Origin: Lycorma delicatula
Lineage: Eukaryota; Arthropoda; Insecta; Hemiptera; Fulgoridae
Direction of reading: 5' to 3'
Length of the DNA stretch: 64,000 nt
Assembly (NCBI RefSeq): GCF_047948215.1
Contig: NC_134463.1
Location: 54,628,201-54,692,200, forward strand
Shown in pieces: positions 1 to 11,854 of the stretch. The notes below the pieces were generated by a model that had not been told where the DNA came from, made no database searches, and was given only the letters and a program-made list of their open reading frames with translations. The position numbers were made by a program, and so were the translations under genes. Every line of letters starts with the position of its first letter. Positions within the stretch are counted from its first letter, which is position 1.

Positions 1-402
1 AAGTAGCCATACATATTTTCTTTCGTTATACTGAGATTTAATATTTAAAGGTGAGCTACAAGTATAATACACCTGCAATTTCTACACATGAAAAAAAAGA
101 TGAAACACTTTGTAGAAGACTTTTAGTCAAATCCAGTTAGAGTTGGTAATAACTCCTACTAAAAAAAATGAAGAGGTAATTTTTATTTTTATAAAAATTG
201 CTTTAACGAAATCCTTGAAGAAATTTTTACAAATTTTTTTCATGTTTAATTTTAAGTACTATTTCAGAAACTTATTTTTATTATTGAAATTCCCATACAA
301 TTTTGTTAAAGTCGTGTCCTCGAGTTCATGATATACTGTCAAACGTTATGAGGTTGATAAATTGATATTCATTATGAGAATTCTAGTCTGAAGTAGTAAA
401 GA
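1..402. other. AT-rich non-coding stretch
   Basis: No gene, RNA or repeat relationship is visible here. The only open frames are short and of low complexity (Phe, Lys and Leu rich), as expected by chance in AT-rich DNA. Confidence 0.6.
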
Positions 403-730
403 TCAATTTATTCAACCTCTCTCTTTTTCCTGTTTAGCCTCCGGTAACTACCGTTTAGATAATTCTTCAGAGGATGAATGAGGATGATATGTATGAACGT
501 AAATGAAGTGTAGTCTTGTACATTCTCAGTTCGACCGTTCCTGAGATGTGTGGTTAATTGAAACCCAACCACCAAAGAACACCGGTATCCACGATCTAGT
601 ATTCAAATCCGTGTAAAAATAACTGGCTTTACTAGGACTTGAACGCTGTAACTCTCGACTTTCCAAATCAGCTGATTTGGGAAGACGCGTTAACCACTAG
701 ACCAACCCGATGGGTCAAGTTATTCAACCT
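403..730 (-). mobile_element. tRNA-derived SINE (family A), copy 1, with target-site duplication
   Basis: This is a SINE of about 296 bp read on the minus strand (body 419-714). On that strand it begins with a tRNA-like head: an A-box-like GGTTGGTCTAGTGG, then an 18-bp perfect palindrome (CCAAATCAGCTGATTTGG, 663-680), then a B-box-like GTTCAAGTCC. The body continues to a GGAGGCTAAACAGG end. It is flanked by 16-bp direct repeats (403-418 and 715-730, 15 of 16 identical) that end TTATTCAACCT. The same element recurs at 27931-28231 and, decayed, near 46.73-47.08 kb. Such elements are transcribed by RNA polymerase III and moved by a LINE reverse transcriptase; the partner LINE is not identified here. 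Confidence 0.88.
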
Positions 731-1084
731 GGCCGATGTCATTTGTCATTTTTATGATATTTTATGTGTAACGGAGACTTTTCAAATATACCCTAACCAC
801 AGGCACACAAAATTATGAATGGTGGCTCCAGGTATGTTAATAGCATCAAGGCAGATTCCCATATGTCATGGATTCGTGTATTTGATTTTATATATAAAAT
901 GAAATAAAATTATTTTATATACATTAAGAATCTAGAGTAAATATTAAAAGATATATAATAATGAATGTAATAATAAATTTAATCTAATATATAAATTAAT
1001 GAGACGAGTATAGCTTTGCAAGAAAAATCTTTGAAATAGTCGATGTATGTACAAAGTATCTTACGAAGAAATCGGAAATAATAT
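731..1084. other. AT-rich non-coding stretch
   Basis: No coding or repeat signal recognised. The sequence is dominated by A/T runs. Confidence 0.5.
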
Positions 1085-1494
1085 TAGGTCAAGTTATACA
1101 AGTGAAAATAAAAAATTCATGCGCAGTTCTACGCAAGAAGACCGACATTTTTTATATTTTATTACGTTTGATTTTGAATAAGTATCCACTTATTCTAATT
1201 TAAAATTTTATAAAAAATAACCTTTGATTCATAAAAAATAGTTGTCTAAAAACCACTACAATAAAAAATTGATAAATAAATTAAAAAAACAAAATTCAAC
1301 TCACTCCCAACATTGACTCCCTCTACAAGCACGTATGTAAAATATACCATAATAAATAGTTAAAATAACTCTTTTTTTTTTATCTTAAATGTGCGTAAAT
1401 TAAGATCGACTCAACCAATCAACATCAAATTTTCACATTCATACTTCAGATGCTAAGCGCAAATCTAATTGATCTAGTAGTTTTGAAGATTATA
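1085..1494 (-). repeat. Dispersed repeat family D, copy 1, part interrupted by a Tc3-like insertion
   Basis: This segment matches 53330-53880 in the same orientation. Both contain the block TGCGCAGNTCTACGCAAGA followed by AGACCGA (about 1119 and 53362), and both later contain a CATCAAATTTTCACAT-like block. The family reads on the minus strand and resumes after the transposon at about 2826-2960 with the block GTACTCCTCATACCTCAAA, which matches 53910-53990. The Tc3-like element at 1495-2785 therefore landed inside an older copy of this repeat. No coding capacity is visible. The family is probably a non-autonomous mobile element of unknown class. Confidence 0.65.
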
Positions 1495-2785
1495 CGGGGT
1501 GAGCAGCATAAAACCGAACCCATAACGCATCCGCTGCAGAATCGGTAAGTTATGTAGGAATGAAACTTTATGAATGATACGGATAAATTAAATAAGAAAA
1601 CATAAAACATAATTTAAATGATGCATTTATTTACCTTATTTTTACAAAAGAAGTTCAAAACAACTTTGGGCATCGATTCACTTTTGTGCTCGACTGATCA
1701 TATTGAGAGTCGTCTGACGCTAAACGTTGTTGTCAATTGCGTTGATTTCTCTTTGAATGTTCACTTTCAGTTTATCGATATTGTGGGGATTATATGCATA
1801 AACTCTCTCCTTTAAGTAGCCCCAAAGGAAAAATCACAAGTAGACAACTCTGAGGGTGGAGGCCACCGTCCCCTGCTGATAGCTCGTTCTTTTGTGAAAG
1901 CTGCATGAACGCGATTCAGTAAAACATTTGATGTGTGACACGTTGCTCCATCTTAGTGAAAGACGCTGTATTTTTTTTCATTGTCAGTTAATTGCGCATA
2001 GAATTTTTGGAAAATTGTGAGGTAAACTTGTGTATTGACAGTCACAAAATATTAGTCCCACCATACGATTACCGGAAACGGCACACCAAACACCAATTTT
2101 CTCATCGTCAAGTGGACGCTCGAATATCTCGTGAGGATTCCTTGCCTGGTGACAATGTCTGGTTTTCTGCGAATCAACACGGCCGGATAAATGAAACCGT
2201 GCCTCGTCTAACATCAAATACGACATCGGGTCCACCAACAATGTTTGCGAGAAGCCAGTCGCAATAATCAAGTCGTTTCGGTTTGTCTGTCTCCTTCAGT
2301 TATTGCACAGTTGTAAAGCGGTATAGTTTCAATTTTAATTCGTGAAGAATTTTACGACAAGATGTATATTTAACACCAGATCGTTGGGATAACATGCGTA
2401 ATGATTTTTTTGGGCTGTCCGTAATTCTCCTTTCAATATCGACAATGGCCTGTGGAGCCGTCCTAACGGAAGGTTACCTATTTCTTTTTTCTTTTGAAAC
2501 CGAACCTGTTTTACGACATCTTTTAACTAAATCGTGTATGCTACTCTTCACTGGGATGCAGGCATCCGAAAATTTTTCTACGAATACTTGACGTGATTCT
2601 TTAAACGATCCTGAACGAATGTAGGCCTCAACTGTACTATCCTCTCCTGGATTGAGTAAGGCATTTAACACAAACAACTACACTCCCAGTACTGCACTGC
2701 AAGAAAACTTATATTGCACTGACACGTAACCATCTGACAAACGTCAACAATAATCAGTAGTTTCGGTTTTATGTTGGTCACTCTG
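1495..2785 (-). mobile_element. Tc3-like DNA transposon, copy 1, with terminal inverted repeats
   Basis: A 1.29 kb element with matching inverted ends. The left end reads CGGGGTGAGCAGCATAAAAC and the right end, complemented, reads CAGAGTGACCAACATAAAAC. A TA dinucleotide lies immediately outside each end (1493-1494 and 2786-2787), as expected of the Tc1/mariner superfamily. It carries a decayed transposase on the minus strand. It is nested in repeat family D. Ends of the same type occur at 55235, in another copy of this subfamily. Confidence 0.85.
1830..2680 (-). pseudogene. Tc3-like transposase (DUF4817-type N-terminus), broken
   Basis: Remnant of a cut-and-paste transposase that would bind the element ends and join them to TA targets. 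The N-terminal piece (2474-2677) has a helix-turn-helix region with residues VEAYIRSGSFKESRQVFVEK and then SSIHDLVKRCRKTGSV, typical of the DUF4817 domain found in insect Tc3-like transposases. The catalytic-domain piece (about 1984-2271) contains DEARFHLSGRVDSQ, where the family has SDEAxFHLxGxVN and the first catalytic aspartate, followed by NPHEIFERPLDDEKIGVWCA. The two pieces lie in different open frames separated by stops, and the C-terminus toward 1830 is barely recognisable. The gene is non-functional. Confidence 0.82.
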
Positions 2786-2980
2786 TATATATATATATAC
2801 TCTGTATATATATATATACATATAGGGAAAACCGATTTCAAGTAAATTGGCATTTTCGTACTCCTCATACCTCAAAGCGTAAAGAAAATTGATCTTCAGC
2901 GCCCCGTTCACATCATACGACCAAAAACAATACCGAACTTTTCTTCCAAAAGTCGGTAAAAAAGTTCATACAATTATGGG
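2786..2980 (-). repeat. (TA)n microsatellite and resumed part of repeat family D
   Basis: The first 40 bases are two (TA)n runs separated by CTCTG, a duplicate of the transposon terminus. From about 2826 the sequence matches 53890-54010, reading on the minus strand. It is the other half of the family D copy split by the Tc3-like insertion. The open frame at 2889-3083 has no recognisable homology and is probably fortuitous. Confidence 0.55.
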
Positions 2981-3129
2981 TCCGGAAAGGCTTCGTTCTC
3001 GTGTTAAAGCTTATGAAAATTTTCGTTATGATTTTTGTTTCAAGGATAAGATCGATCAGGCCATATTGAAATCCTTGGACTAAGATTGTAAATTTGGTTC
3101 GGCGATGGAACTTTAATATTCAACACTAG

Positions 3130-4205
3130 AATATACCGACTGGGTGTCTCAAAAAGAACTAACTCCTTTGTTTTAAATTAAATTTATTTTATTAAATTTA
3201 GAATTACAAATGCAACTGTTTTATAACATGAAAGTTCAGTCTAAAATTTTGTTTTACCTCTTAAAAATCCCCTGAAGAGAACTGAAAATCGATAATCCAT
3301 CTTATTTCACACTCTGGCAAGCATGTTTCCAGGAATCGCTTCCACGGCTGTTATTTGGCTCAGGTGATCATGTAACTGAAGGTTTCTTGGTATACGATGT
3401 TTTTTACGAAGTATCAAAAGAAAAAATCCATCGGTGTCAAAACGGAAGACTTCGCGGTGGCCGAGTAGTTGGAGCTTCACTGCCTATCCGGCATTTTAGG
3501 CTGTCGTTTAGCGCAGATCAAACAACTTCTTATTTTCAAACTGTGAAAATACAAAGTTCTCTTATATCCGATTACACTTTGCTCGTAGCAGTCTACTCGT
3601 ACAGATCAAATTAGCCCAAAAATTTGATTACACATGATATTACACCAGCATTCACTTTCAGACCGGTGCGGACGAATTCCACCAACTCATAAAAAATTAA
3701 TGAACCTCATACTCGATAGTTACGGCTATTTTCAACTCCATGAACATATAATATTACTTTAACAGAAAATAAAATGCGCTGGAACAAGTTTTCATCTGCC
3801 GAAATGAAGTCTAACAAAAAGAAATTGCAAACTGTTTGAGGTTTATCATTAGGTTTAATTTCACGGACCATCTGTACTTCATAAACACGAAATTTCAATC
3901 GCCTACCAACAACATCATGGAATATTTAGTCGATGACTAACAGTACGAACTGAACATTACGGACTCTTTTAGAAAGACAGTCGAATTCTTTCTGTGTTTT
4001 CGCCACTTGTTTTAGGCCTACCTCGTGAGTGTCCTTTCAAAACGCTTCCGGTCTCAAAAAACTGTTCACGCCGTTTACGTTTGCGTTTGCCGCTCAGAAA
4101 GTTTATAGATAGAATCGCGTATAATTTCGTTGTACATTGATTTTATTTCTGAAAACCAATACACGGACTGTTCTTTCTCTTGTGGTTACGCCATGATTGT
4201 GAAGC
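3130..4205 (-). pseudogene. Tc3-like transposase, copy 2, heavily decayed
   Basis: A second Tc3-like transposase remnant on the minus strand, more decayed than its neighbour. Near 4020-3960 the frames contain KGHSRGRP and SGENTERIR, matching the DNA-binding linker of the family. From about 3900 to 3715 the frame runs LKFRVYEVQMVREIKPNDK, then DENLFQRILFSVKVILYVHG, then NSRNYRV. The family typically has RLxFxxYKxQxVxxxKPNDK, then FLxRIxFSDEAxFHxxG, then NRHNxRxWG, so the first catalytic Asp-Glu (DE) is replaced here. The C-terminal part down to about 3300 has several stops. The sequence GGGTGTCTCAAAAAGAAC near 3141 may be one terminal repeat; no partner was found near 4.2 kb, so the 5' end is probably truncated. 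Confidence 0.72.
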
Positions 4206-4275
4206 CTAGGCTCATAATAGTACATAACCTGTACAGTACAGTACAGTATAGTACAGTCATAACCTGTACAACATT
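4206..4275. repeat. Short GTACA tandem and direct repeat
   Basis: A run of GTACAGTACAGTACAG-type repeats is bracketed by two copies of CATAACCTGTACA. It is a local microsatellite or slippage product at the edge of the decayed transposase. Confidence 0.6.
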
Positions 4276-4346
4276 CTAATCCTGCTGCTATCTGATGGAG
4301 AATGTGTAACTTGAAACTTAGTCTGTTGTCACTACAAGATTACGTA

Positions 4347-5190
4347 TAAAAAAATCCCTTTCGGTACACCGGAAAGCGGAGATAGATTTCACCGTTGCTA
4401 AGTAGGGGATAACGAAGATTTCCACCTTAAAGTTAAGAAAACTTCAAATTTACTCAATACGACAATGGTTGCATGTGAAAAAAGTTTCACATGTTTAGCA
4501 TACGAAAAGCCCCATCTTCTTACAATTCCAGCAACATTTTGGTCATTCCTTGCCGTAAGGGTTGGTCATATCAAAAATTGTAGCAGACGAAATTTTAAGT
4601 TAATGTTTAGTGGCTAACGACCACTTTAAACCGATTCGATACTGTGCCTATTACGGGAGGTATGATTTTTTTGTCTTTGAAACCCCATTTTTTCCATCCC
4701 TTGGGCCAACGATTGGTGATATCAAAAAGCTTTACTTACGTAAGTTTTAGGCTCTTATCAAAAGAATGGTAGGAACCTTAAAACCATTCGAAAATATTGA
4801 ATAGAAAAGTTATAACGATATTTTTTGTTTTTTTCAAAAACTCCCTGCCATTTCCACTCTCATAATTCGATTTTGTTCGTAAACGAACTCAACCGAGATT
4901 CTGGAACGTTATATTTTATGTATCAATTTGAAAGTGATTGGCAGAAAATTATAGCAGTTATCGTGTCCACAAGAAAGTAAAACATATATATATATCACTT
5001 TCTACTATATATATATTTATTTATTTATTATTTATTTATAAATGTATATATCAACTTTTGAACTGATGGTGGTTTTGGGGGTCTGGGGGATGTGAAACGC
5101 GAAGATATGTCGAAACTTTCCGGAAGTCGAATCATGGTACCCATTACAATAAGTAGTTTTCTTATAAAATCTACCAACACTTATTGACTG
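4347..5190 (+). repeat. Dispersed repeat family C, copy 1
   Basis: About 0.8 kb, collinear with 7806-8548 and 19990-20842. Shared blocks in order are a start like GGAAAGCGGAGATAGATTTC, GAAAAAAGTTTCACATGTTT, AAGCCCCATCTTCTTACAAT, TTGCCGTAAGGGTTGGTCAT, CAGTTATCGTGTCCACAAGA, and an end like CTTATGAAATCTACCT. The beginning (GTAGATTTCACCG...TAAGTAG) and the complemented end (GTAGATTTCATAAG...CTACTTA) are weakly inverted, so the unit may be a non-autonomous DNA element. It has no open frame of note. Confidence 0.8.
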
Positions 5191-5311
5191 CTGCAAACTA
5201 AAAACTACATTCGTTTTCGAAACCTGGGAGTTCTTTTTTAATCATCCGATGTAGTAATTATTTTTATCCGAATACTCCAGAAGAGATTATATTATTGGCA
5301 CGTACGTTCCT

Positions 5312-5640
5312 TTATTTATTTGAATCTAAAATATCACATGATTCGTCGATCTGGATGACAAACATTGGTGATTCTTTAATACTTTTTATTAACTGGAATT
5401 CAATATTTTCAGATAGAGTTTCAATTCGACGATTAATTGTATCATTTGAAAGAGCAACTAATCGAATCTGATCTGTAGCTGAGGGTCCAAATATTTCATT
5501 GTAAACATAAAGTAACACCGGTTTAATTAAATTTTCTCTGGTTGCGAACGATTTTTTTGTTTTGGCTATACGTAATGAAACTAAACATGAACATTTCATA
5601 AGTAAATCTATAAAAACTCCACCAATTCCAGTGAAATTGT
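5312..5640 (-). pseudogene. hAT-family transposase fragment (ZBED5/SCAND3-like)
   Basis: The minus-strand frame at 5312-5599 reads SLRIAKTKKSFATRENLIKP at its start, then PLSNDTINRRIETLS in the degenerate form ALSNDTINRRIETLSENIE, and then FVIQIDESCDI. This order (xVAKxKKPFTIGExLIxP, SNDTVxRRIxxxSxDV, FxLQxDESTD) is that of hAT-derived transposases close to ZBED5 and FAM200-like proteins. The DES motif would contain the first catalytic aspartate. Only about 95 residues survive of a protein usually more than 500 long, and no inverted ends were found. It is a dead fragment. Confidence 0.72.
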
Positions 5641-6215
5641 ATCAAAAGATTCAATTCAACTGAAAAGACTGAAATGAATGTAATCGTTTTTTTTAGAAAT
5701 TAATAAAACTAACTTAAGGTATTATTAAGAAAATTCTTATTTTATATAACTTATTGTATATTTACATTAAGTTATATTATTATATGAAGTAATCTGAAAT
5801 AAATTAAAATTTAATCAACTCAAAGAATTGTTAAATTCTTTCAAGAAATGGTGTAATATTGGTATATTACAAGAACAATAGAAACAAGGTAATTTATGTA
5901 TAAACTGGATTAACTAGTAAACGTTTTTCGTTTGGCCAAATACTGAATTTTACGTTTCATTTTTTTTCTGGCCTTTCAATCTCAAAAATGAATTTATACT
6001 TGACAGTAATACGCAGTTTATAGTAAAATCATGTTAAAATTTGATTAGCGAACGATATATGGTATATATATATATATATATGGCAATTTATTTCATTTCA
6101 AGATTTGTATCCTTTGCTCGATACTTTTGTTAAAAAGTTTCCAGCCACTTTCAAAATACAAAAAGAAAATACCAATCTAGACAGATCAAATAACTCATTT
6201 AGAGGAAAAAATCAA
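5641..6215. other. AT-rich non-coding stretch with (TA)n tract
   Basis: No gene recognised. A (TA)n microsatellite lies at about 6061-6081. Confidence 0.5.
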
Positions 6216-6218
6216 ATT

Positions 6219-6700
6219 GTTACCTGGACTTTTATAAGTGGAAATGGTAAAGGGAATTAAAATAAACGTAAAAAAAATAAATGCGTAAGTGGAGTTGGTG
6301 GAGGGTTGAGTTTGGGTGGTTCAAAAGAGGTGAAAATGGTATTGTTGCGATTTCCGGTGAAAGTTGATGTCAAAAACATTAGTGGTTATTTAAGACACAA
6401 AAAGGTATACTGTCATCACGTTTCGTCAAAATTAAATTATTTTTGCTTAAATGAAAAGTAAAAACCAAAAAAAAAGAAGTTTTCCGCATTTTTGTCGGAA
6501 ATTTTGAGGTTATATTAAAAAGTGACCTTCACAAAAGTTGTAGATTTTTGCATGACCTACAACTTTTGTGCTGGAAAATTTTTTTTTCAATCTCCCCCCA
6601 AATCACCCGTTCACCACATCCGCTCACGCATTTATTTTTTTACGTTTATTATAAGCCCCTTTACCATTTCCACTTATAAAACTTCAGGTAACCTTTTTTT
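6219..6700. mobile_element. MITE with long (~100 bp) terminal inverted repeats
   Basis: The left arm (about 6219-6325) and the complemented right arm (about 6590-6700) align over about 100 bases, starting GTTACCTG and running through TTTTATAAGTGGAAATGGTA, AAATAAACGTAAAAAAA-like and AATGCGT blocks. The interior has no coding capacity. It contains a separate hairpin at 6532-6572 with 13-bp perfect stems (ACAAAAGTTGTAG / CTACAACTTTTGT). Length and structure fit a miniature inverted-repeat element. Its superfamily is unclear because no duplicated target is obvious. Confidence 0.8.
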
Positions 6701-7805
6701 CTCTACGTATAATTTGGTTGGTCTAACCCTTATATTCTGTTTTCCAGTTTAATCCTCATAAGAATGGTCTAAAGGGAAATTCTAAAGTATGTTTTAAGTA
6801 GAATATTGATGCGTAAGTAATTATTTTCCATTCAATGTGTTAAAAACATAACATATAAATTAGAGAATCTGTGCTGAATGATCACATACAAAACCGCTTT
6901 GTTTGATCATTCGCTACATCTTCCCTTCCTTTCCGCCTGATTTTCTTCTACCATACGTCTATTCTGTGTGGTTGTTGTGTACAATACCTGTTAATTATAC
7001 TACAATTGTGTAATAATGTGTTCGTTGTTTCATTTCCAACAATAGTATTGTTTTGATATTCTCTACTCAAGTAGAGAATAAATATACTGTAATTAATTGT
7101 TTGCTGTACGCTTTACAGGATATTTTACCATAATAAGCATATATGGAAATTATTATGAAAAACTCAACTATGACTGTTTTAAACTTCTAATTCAGAATAA
7201 ATTCCAAATTTAGCTTTCTCACTAGAGAAATAATTGACGAGTTCATAAGATCGTTTGTACTCTTTTTCACTTCCTTAGAGATGAGTCAAAGAGAATTTCT
7301 TGCAGTTTATTTCCTATGCAAAAAACATCAACTCCAACTCCAACTCTGAACTCCAACTCTTTTGGTGTCGGCCCATCACCTTTATAATTCCTATTTAATT
7401 TATCCCTTTAGCGATTATTAAACAAAACAATATATAATCTTACTTTTCCTAGAAATTTCTTTAGGAATAACTATAAAAACATTCAGTTTCTAGCTAATCG
7501 GGACACAGAGCAGTTAGTGAGAGTGTGAATCAATGAGGCTTTAAAGTAGATTTAAAGTAGATATATTTAACTGATATTATCTATTGGCTTAAGAAAATTT
7601 GAATTTTTCCCAGATAACATATCATCATCTATATCTTCATATATTATCTTTATCTATAATCTATCACATACTAAATAAAATAAAGGAACTTAAATTGAAT
7701 GTCGGACGCAAGAAGATAAAGTAAATCTCCTAACAACAATTTGTTTTAGGTTGCAACACTTAGAATATTTCAGGAATAATAACCAGAAAATTAAAGAAAT
7801 CAAGA
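6701..7805. other. AT-rich non-coding stretch
   Basis: No gene recognised. A short tandem of CAACTC units occurs at about 7328-7362. Otherwise the sequence is low complexity. Confidence 0.5.
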
Positions 7806-8548
7806 AAAAAATCACTTTCTGCTCGCCGGAAAGCAGAGGTAGATTTCACCGGTGCTAAGTAGGAAATAAAAAAGATTTCCACTTTAAAGTTTAGAGAAAC
7901 TTCACATGTTTAGCATACAACAAGCCCCATCTTCTTACAATTCTAGCAATATTTTGGTTATTCCTTGCCGTAAGGGTTGGTCATATCAAAAATTGTTTCG
8001 GACAAAAGTTTTAGGTAATGTTTAGAGAACTAATGACCACTTTAAACCGATTCGATACTGTACCTATTAAGGAAGGTATGATTGTTTTTGTCTTCAAAAC
8101 ACCATTTTTTCCGCCCCCTGGGCCAATGGTTGGTGATATAAAAATACTTTACTCTTGTAAGTTTTAGGCCTTTATCAAAAAAATAGTAGGAACTTTAAAC
8201 GAATTCGATATTTTACTTAATAAGATAGTTATAGAGACTTTTTTTCAAAAAAGGCTCCCCATTTCCACCGCCATGGTCCGATTATTTCCATTAACGGCCT
8301 CGACCAAGATTTTGGGTTGTTATGTATCAATTTGAAAGTGATTGGCGCAAAATTACGGCAGTTATCGTGTCCACAAGAAAGTGAACTTTCTTTAATAACT
8401 TTTGAACTTTCTTTTTTTATATATAAACTTTTAAACGGACGGTGGTTTTGAGGATGGGGGATGTGAAACGCGAAGATATGTCGAAATTTTCCGGAAGTAA
8501 ATCATGGTATCTGTTATAATAAGTAGCTTTCTTATGAAATCTACCTAA
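7806..8548 (+). repeat. Dispersed repeat family C, copy 2
   Basis: Collinear with 4347-5190 through the same ordered blocks, including TTGCCGTAAGGGTTGGTCAT, GTATCAATTTGAAAGTGATT and CAGTTATCGTGTCCACAAGA, and ending CTTATGAAATCTACCTA. It is shorter than copy 1 by scattered deletions. No open frame. Confidence 0.8.
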
Positions 8549-11319
8549 TAAAATTCCAACTGTAAAATCTACATTTAATAACAGATTTTTATAAATAACC
8601 GAAGTGAAAAAACGTTAACTTTCATTTTCAATGCATAATATTAAATTTGTTAGTGAATAATAGCAGTATCAATCGATACACTTAGAATTTTATGGAAAAA
8701 ACAAGATCATTTGAAAAAAAAAACTAAAGTATTATTTACTCAAGAAGTCAAATAGATATTTTATGGTCTAGAGAGTATATTAAATTGTAGTATTAATAAT
8801 AATGAAAAATATACATTATAACGTCACGGATGAAATGATGTATGGATTAAATATTTCTTTCTTACACGAGTTACGTTCTGCAATTGTCACGAACAAATTA
8901 TTTAAACCGGTGCATTTTTTGACGAGCAACAGTTACAAAAAAGAGTGATTAATTATTTGGTTGTTATAATAATTACCTCTTAGCAACAATTATTTTAAAA
9001 GAATTTTTGTTTTCAAAAACCATTTCGTTCACGAAATAGTATTAATTATCAAGAATTACTCTAAATATTTTATTTATTTTTTTATTTATCCTATCAAAAT
9101 AAATGCAATTTTTTTAACCCACATATATAAAAAGGGTCAGATTGACAATTAGAATGACTCTTTTTTTATGTATATATGCACAAAAAAAAATCGTAACCAG
9201 ATGAAGATCATTTCGATAATTTTTTTTCGTTTTATAGAAGAGGTTCAATTAGTGGGTTTTATTTTCGAGTTTCTTTGTAACCTTCGGTAAAGTTTTTCAG
9301 GCAAGACTTTAAATTACCTTCTTAAACAATTTGTTTTTCTTTTTGTGTTGGATTCTGATATAAAAATTATTTTCTCCTGAAAACTTATTGTAAATTAAAA
9401 TAAGAACTCAGTGGGATGAAAAAATAAATATTTGCGCAATAAAAAATAAACAAAATTCCTTTTTCTAACCGACTTCAAAACAGAAGAAGGTTATAATTCG
9501 ATTGCATTTTTTTTTTTTTTTTAATGTAGATGTCACGAAATATCTCCGACGATAATCTTCAACAAATAATAGTACTAAAAAATTACAAATAATTATATTT
9601 TTATTTGTTAACCAAAGTACAACAAATGTTTTTCAACTTAAAAAATAATTTTTTCTGCAAATACCTTTTTTTACAACAAATAACTGTTTTTGAAGTCAGT
9701 GTCAGCCAACACAAATTAAACATAAAGATACTTAAAGTTAATACCTCAATTGACTGATAGGCAAGACTTTAAAAAAAAAAAAAAGGCTAAAAAGGATTCC
9801 CACGTGTAAAATAGGTTCTCAAAGAGCGTGTAAGAGAGAGCGTCTCTCACGATCATAACCTCATCTTGAGTTCGCTAGGGTATATATACTTGGTGATAAT
9901 ACATGTACATAAAGTATTCTTATATCATATTTTTGTATTAGCAAAATATTTTATTCCTAAATTTTGTTTTCTTTTTTATCCTAAGAGGATTTGTTACTTT
10001 TGAAGTTTTAATTTCTTTTATTAATATTATTTCATATTTTATTTATTATTATTTAATATCCGTTAATTATTATTTTGAAATTTATTTTATAAAAGTAATT
10101 ATTCTTGCCTGTAAAAGCTACTATTTAGAAAATGACCAGTAACTGGAAAACAGTTTGTTGAAAAATCCCGTATTGAACAATTAAAATTACAGTAATTATT
10201 GAAAAAAAAAAATGGAATCGACATCAAGACCATGTAATGTGATGCACGTCTACAGAATTATAAGATTCCTATTGTCCCTACCGATTCTATATATTATATA
10301 TAATGTTTATTGGGTCTGGAAGGTTTAAGACGAAATATATTCATTTTTTATTGTTTTATTAACGGTGCTGCATATCTTGTGCGGAAACTCACATTACCTG
10401 CCCTATAGAAGACGATATAACGTCATCTAACGTGACGCATACATATAGATTATCAGGACCCTACCTATCCACCGAACGGCGAAAAAAAATTTTTTGTCAA
10501 TTTTCAACGATGTTTTTGTATTAAAATTGTTTTTCTACATATGGTACCACCGCGTAAAGCAGCTGCGTCGATTGCAACAAGATTTACACATCAATCGGAT
10601 TAATAGGAAAAACTTTATGCACGAACAAACATAAAATATATATATATACGGGTCGAATACATAACCAGCTTTTTAAATTCGATTAAAAATAAATTATTAG
10701 GAAGTTAAAATTTGATTGTTTAAGGGAGTTTCATGAAAAAACGTTTTATTGACATGAAGATGAGTTAATAGAAAAAAAAATTCAATTTTTGAAAACAAAT
10801 TACAGACAGTAATAATATGAAATCATGTAGATTAACAAGTAAAAATGTTAAGATTCAAAGAAAACCAACCTCAATTTTTTTATTATTTTTGAAGTAAGTG
10901 AATTATTAAACTTAAAAATCAAATGGAAAAACATAGTATGACTCGCATATTAACTGATTTATATATTAGTTTTGATATATATTTATATCTCCCTATATAT
11001 ATTTAACTACATAAGCTAATCTTACAGATTAATATCTATAGAAAATAAATAAAATTGTAAAATAACAAAGTTTAATGTCACTTACATTACATTAATAAAG
11101 ATATCAAACGACATTATAAGACATTAGATAAACATGATAAATGTAACCTATTAAATAACATTTATGTTTTAAAACATCTTTATTTATAAAATACTTTAAT
11201 AAAATTTAGATTCTTTTCTCATTTTCCATAATGAAGAATACTTTAAGAAAACACAAAATTATGTATTTATAAATACTATACTTACCAAAATTATCATTAA
11301 TAATTTTTTTAAATATCTA
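8549..11319. other. Long AT-rich non-coding stretch
   Basis: About 2.8 kb without a recognisable gene. It contains homopolymer runs, for example T-runs near 9511-9524 and A-runs near 9772-9784. A short segment at about 10540-10620 has an open reading of about 33 codons without known similarity. Two loosely similar segments near 10225 and 10405 may be an old duplication. Confidence 0.4.
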
Positions 11320-11440
11320 TATTTATAGTCGCATCAACAATTAAATTCACTAGCGACTCATCAATATCTTTGTAAATATACCGGTAAATGTGTAGTCTTG
11401 AACATACTCAGGTCGACCATTCCTGAAATGTGTGGTTAAA
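11320..11440 (-). repeat. LINE 3'-tail fragment joined to a SINE A fragment
   Basis: About 11325-11365 matches the 3' tail of the LINE at 19405-19835: AGTCGCATCAACAATTA, then CACTAGCGACT, in both. Immediately after, about 11385-11436 matches the 3' half of SINE family A (TGTAGTCTTGAACATACTCA, compare 503-560). Both are short fragments read on the minus strand. Confidence 0.65.
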
Positions 11441-11854
11441 AAAAGTATATAATTAATATAAATATTTAAAATTATTTCAATAATTCTCCTTCCACGTTCT
11501 GTTAATAATAACTTAAACAAAAATTATTATAATAAACATGTTAATTTACGACGAGTTAGTAGAAAATTCCAGTTTTCTCCCACCTAATAGAAAATGAGAT
11601 AAAAACTAATTTTGAGTCGTTTCCAAAAGGAAAGATCAGTAATTCTTAAGATTTATCATGATGACAAGCTAAATCATTTCTTCGATTATTTTAATTTAAA
11701 TAGATAAAGCAATTTTAATTCATTTTGTTAATGTACGTATTTAAATACAAAATTATGTATAAAAAATGGTACAAATAAAAGTTTGTTTTAACCTGTTTAT
11801 TTATCTATGCTCTTTAATATACAAGCAAAGAATTAGGTGCACTACTAAGTAGCT

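Noticed and set aside
143..331. Short open frames in AT-rich DNA (here and many others)
   Set aside because: Low-complexity Phe/Leu/Lys/Ile composition, no family motif, no splice or promoter context.
1992..2267. Plus-strand open frame of 91 codons
   Set aside because: It is the shadow of the Tc3-like transposase catalytic region on the minus strand.
2665..2868. Minus-strand open frame with Tyr-Ile repeats
   Set aside because: It reads through the (TA)n tract; similar frames at 43443, 43609 and 61376 are also microsatellite products.
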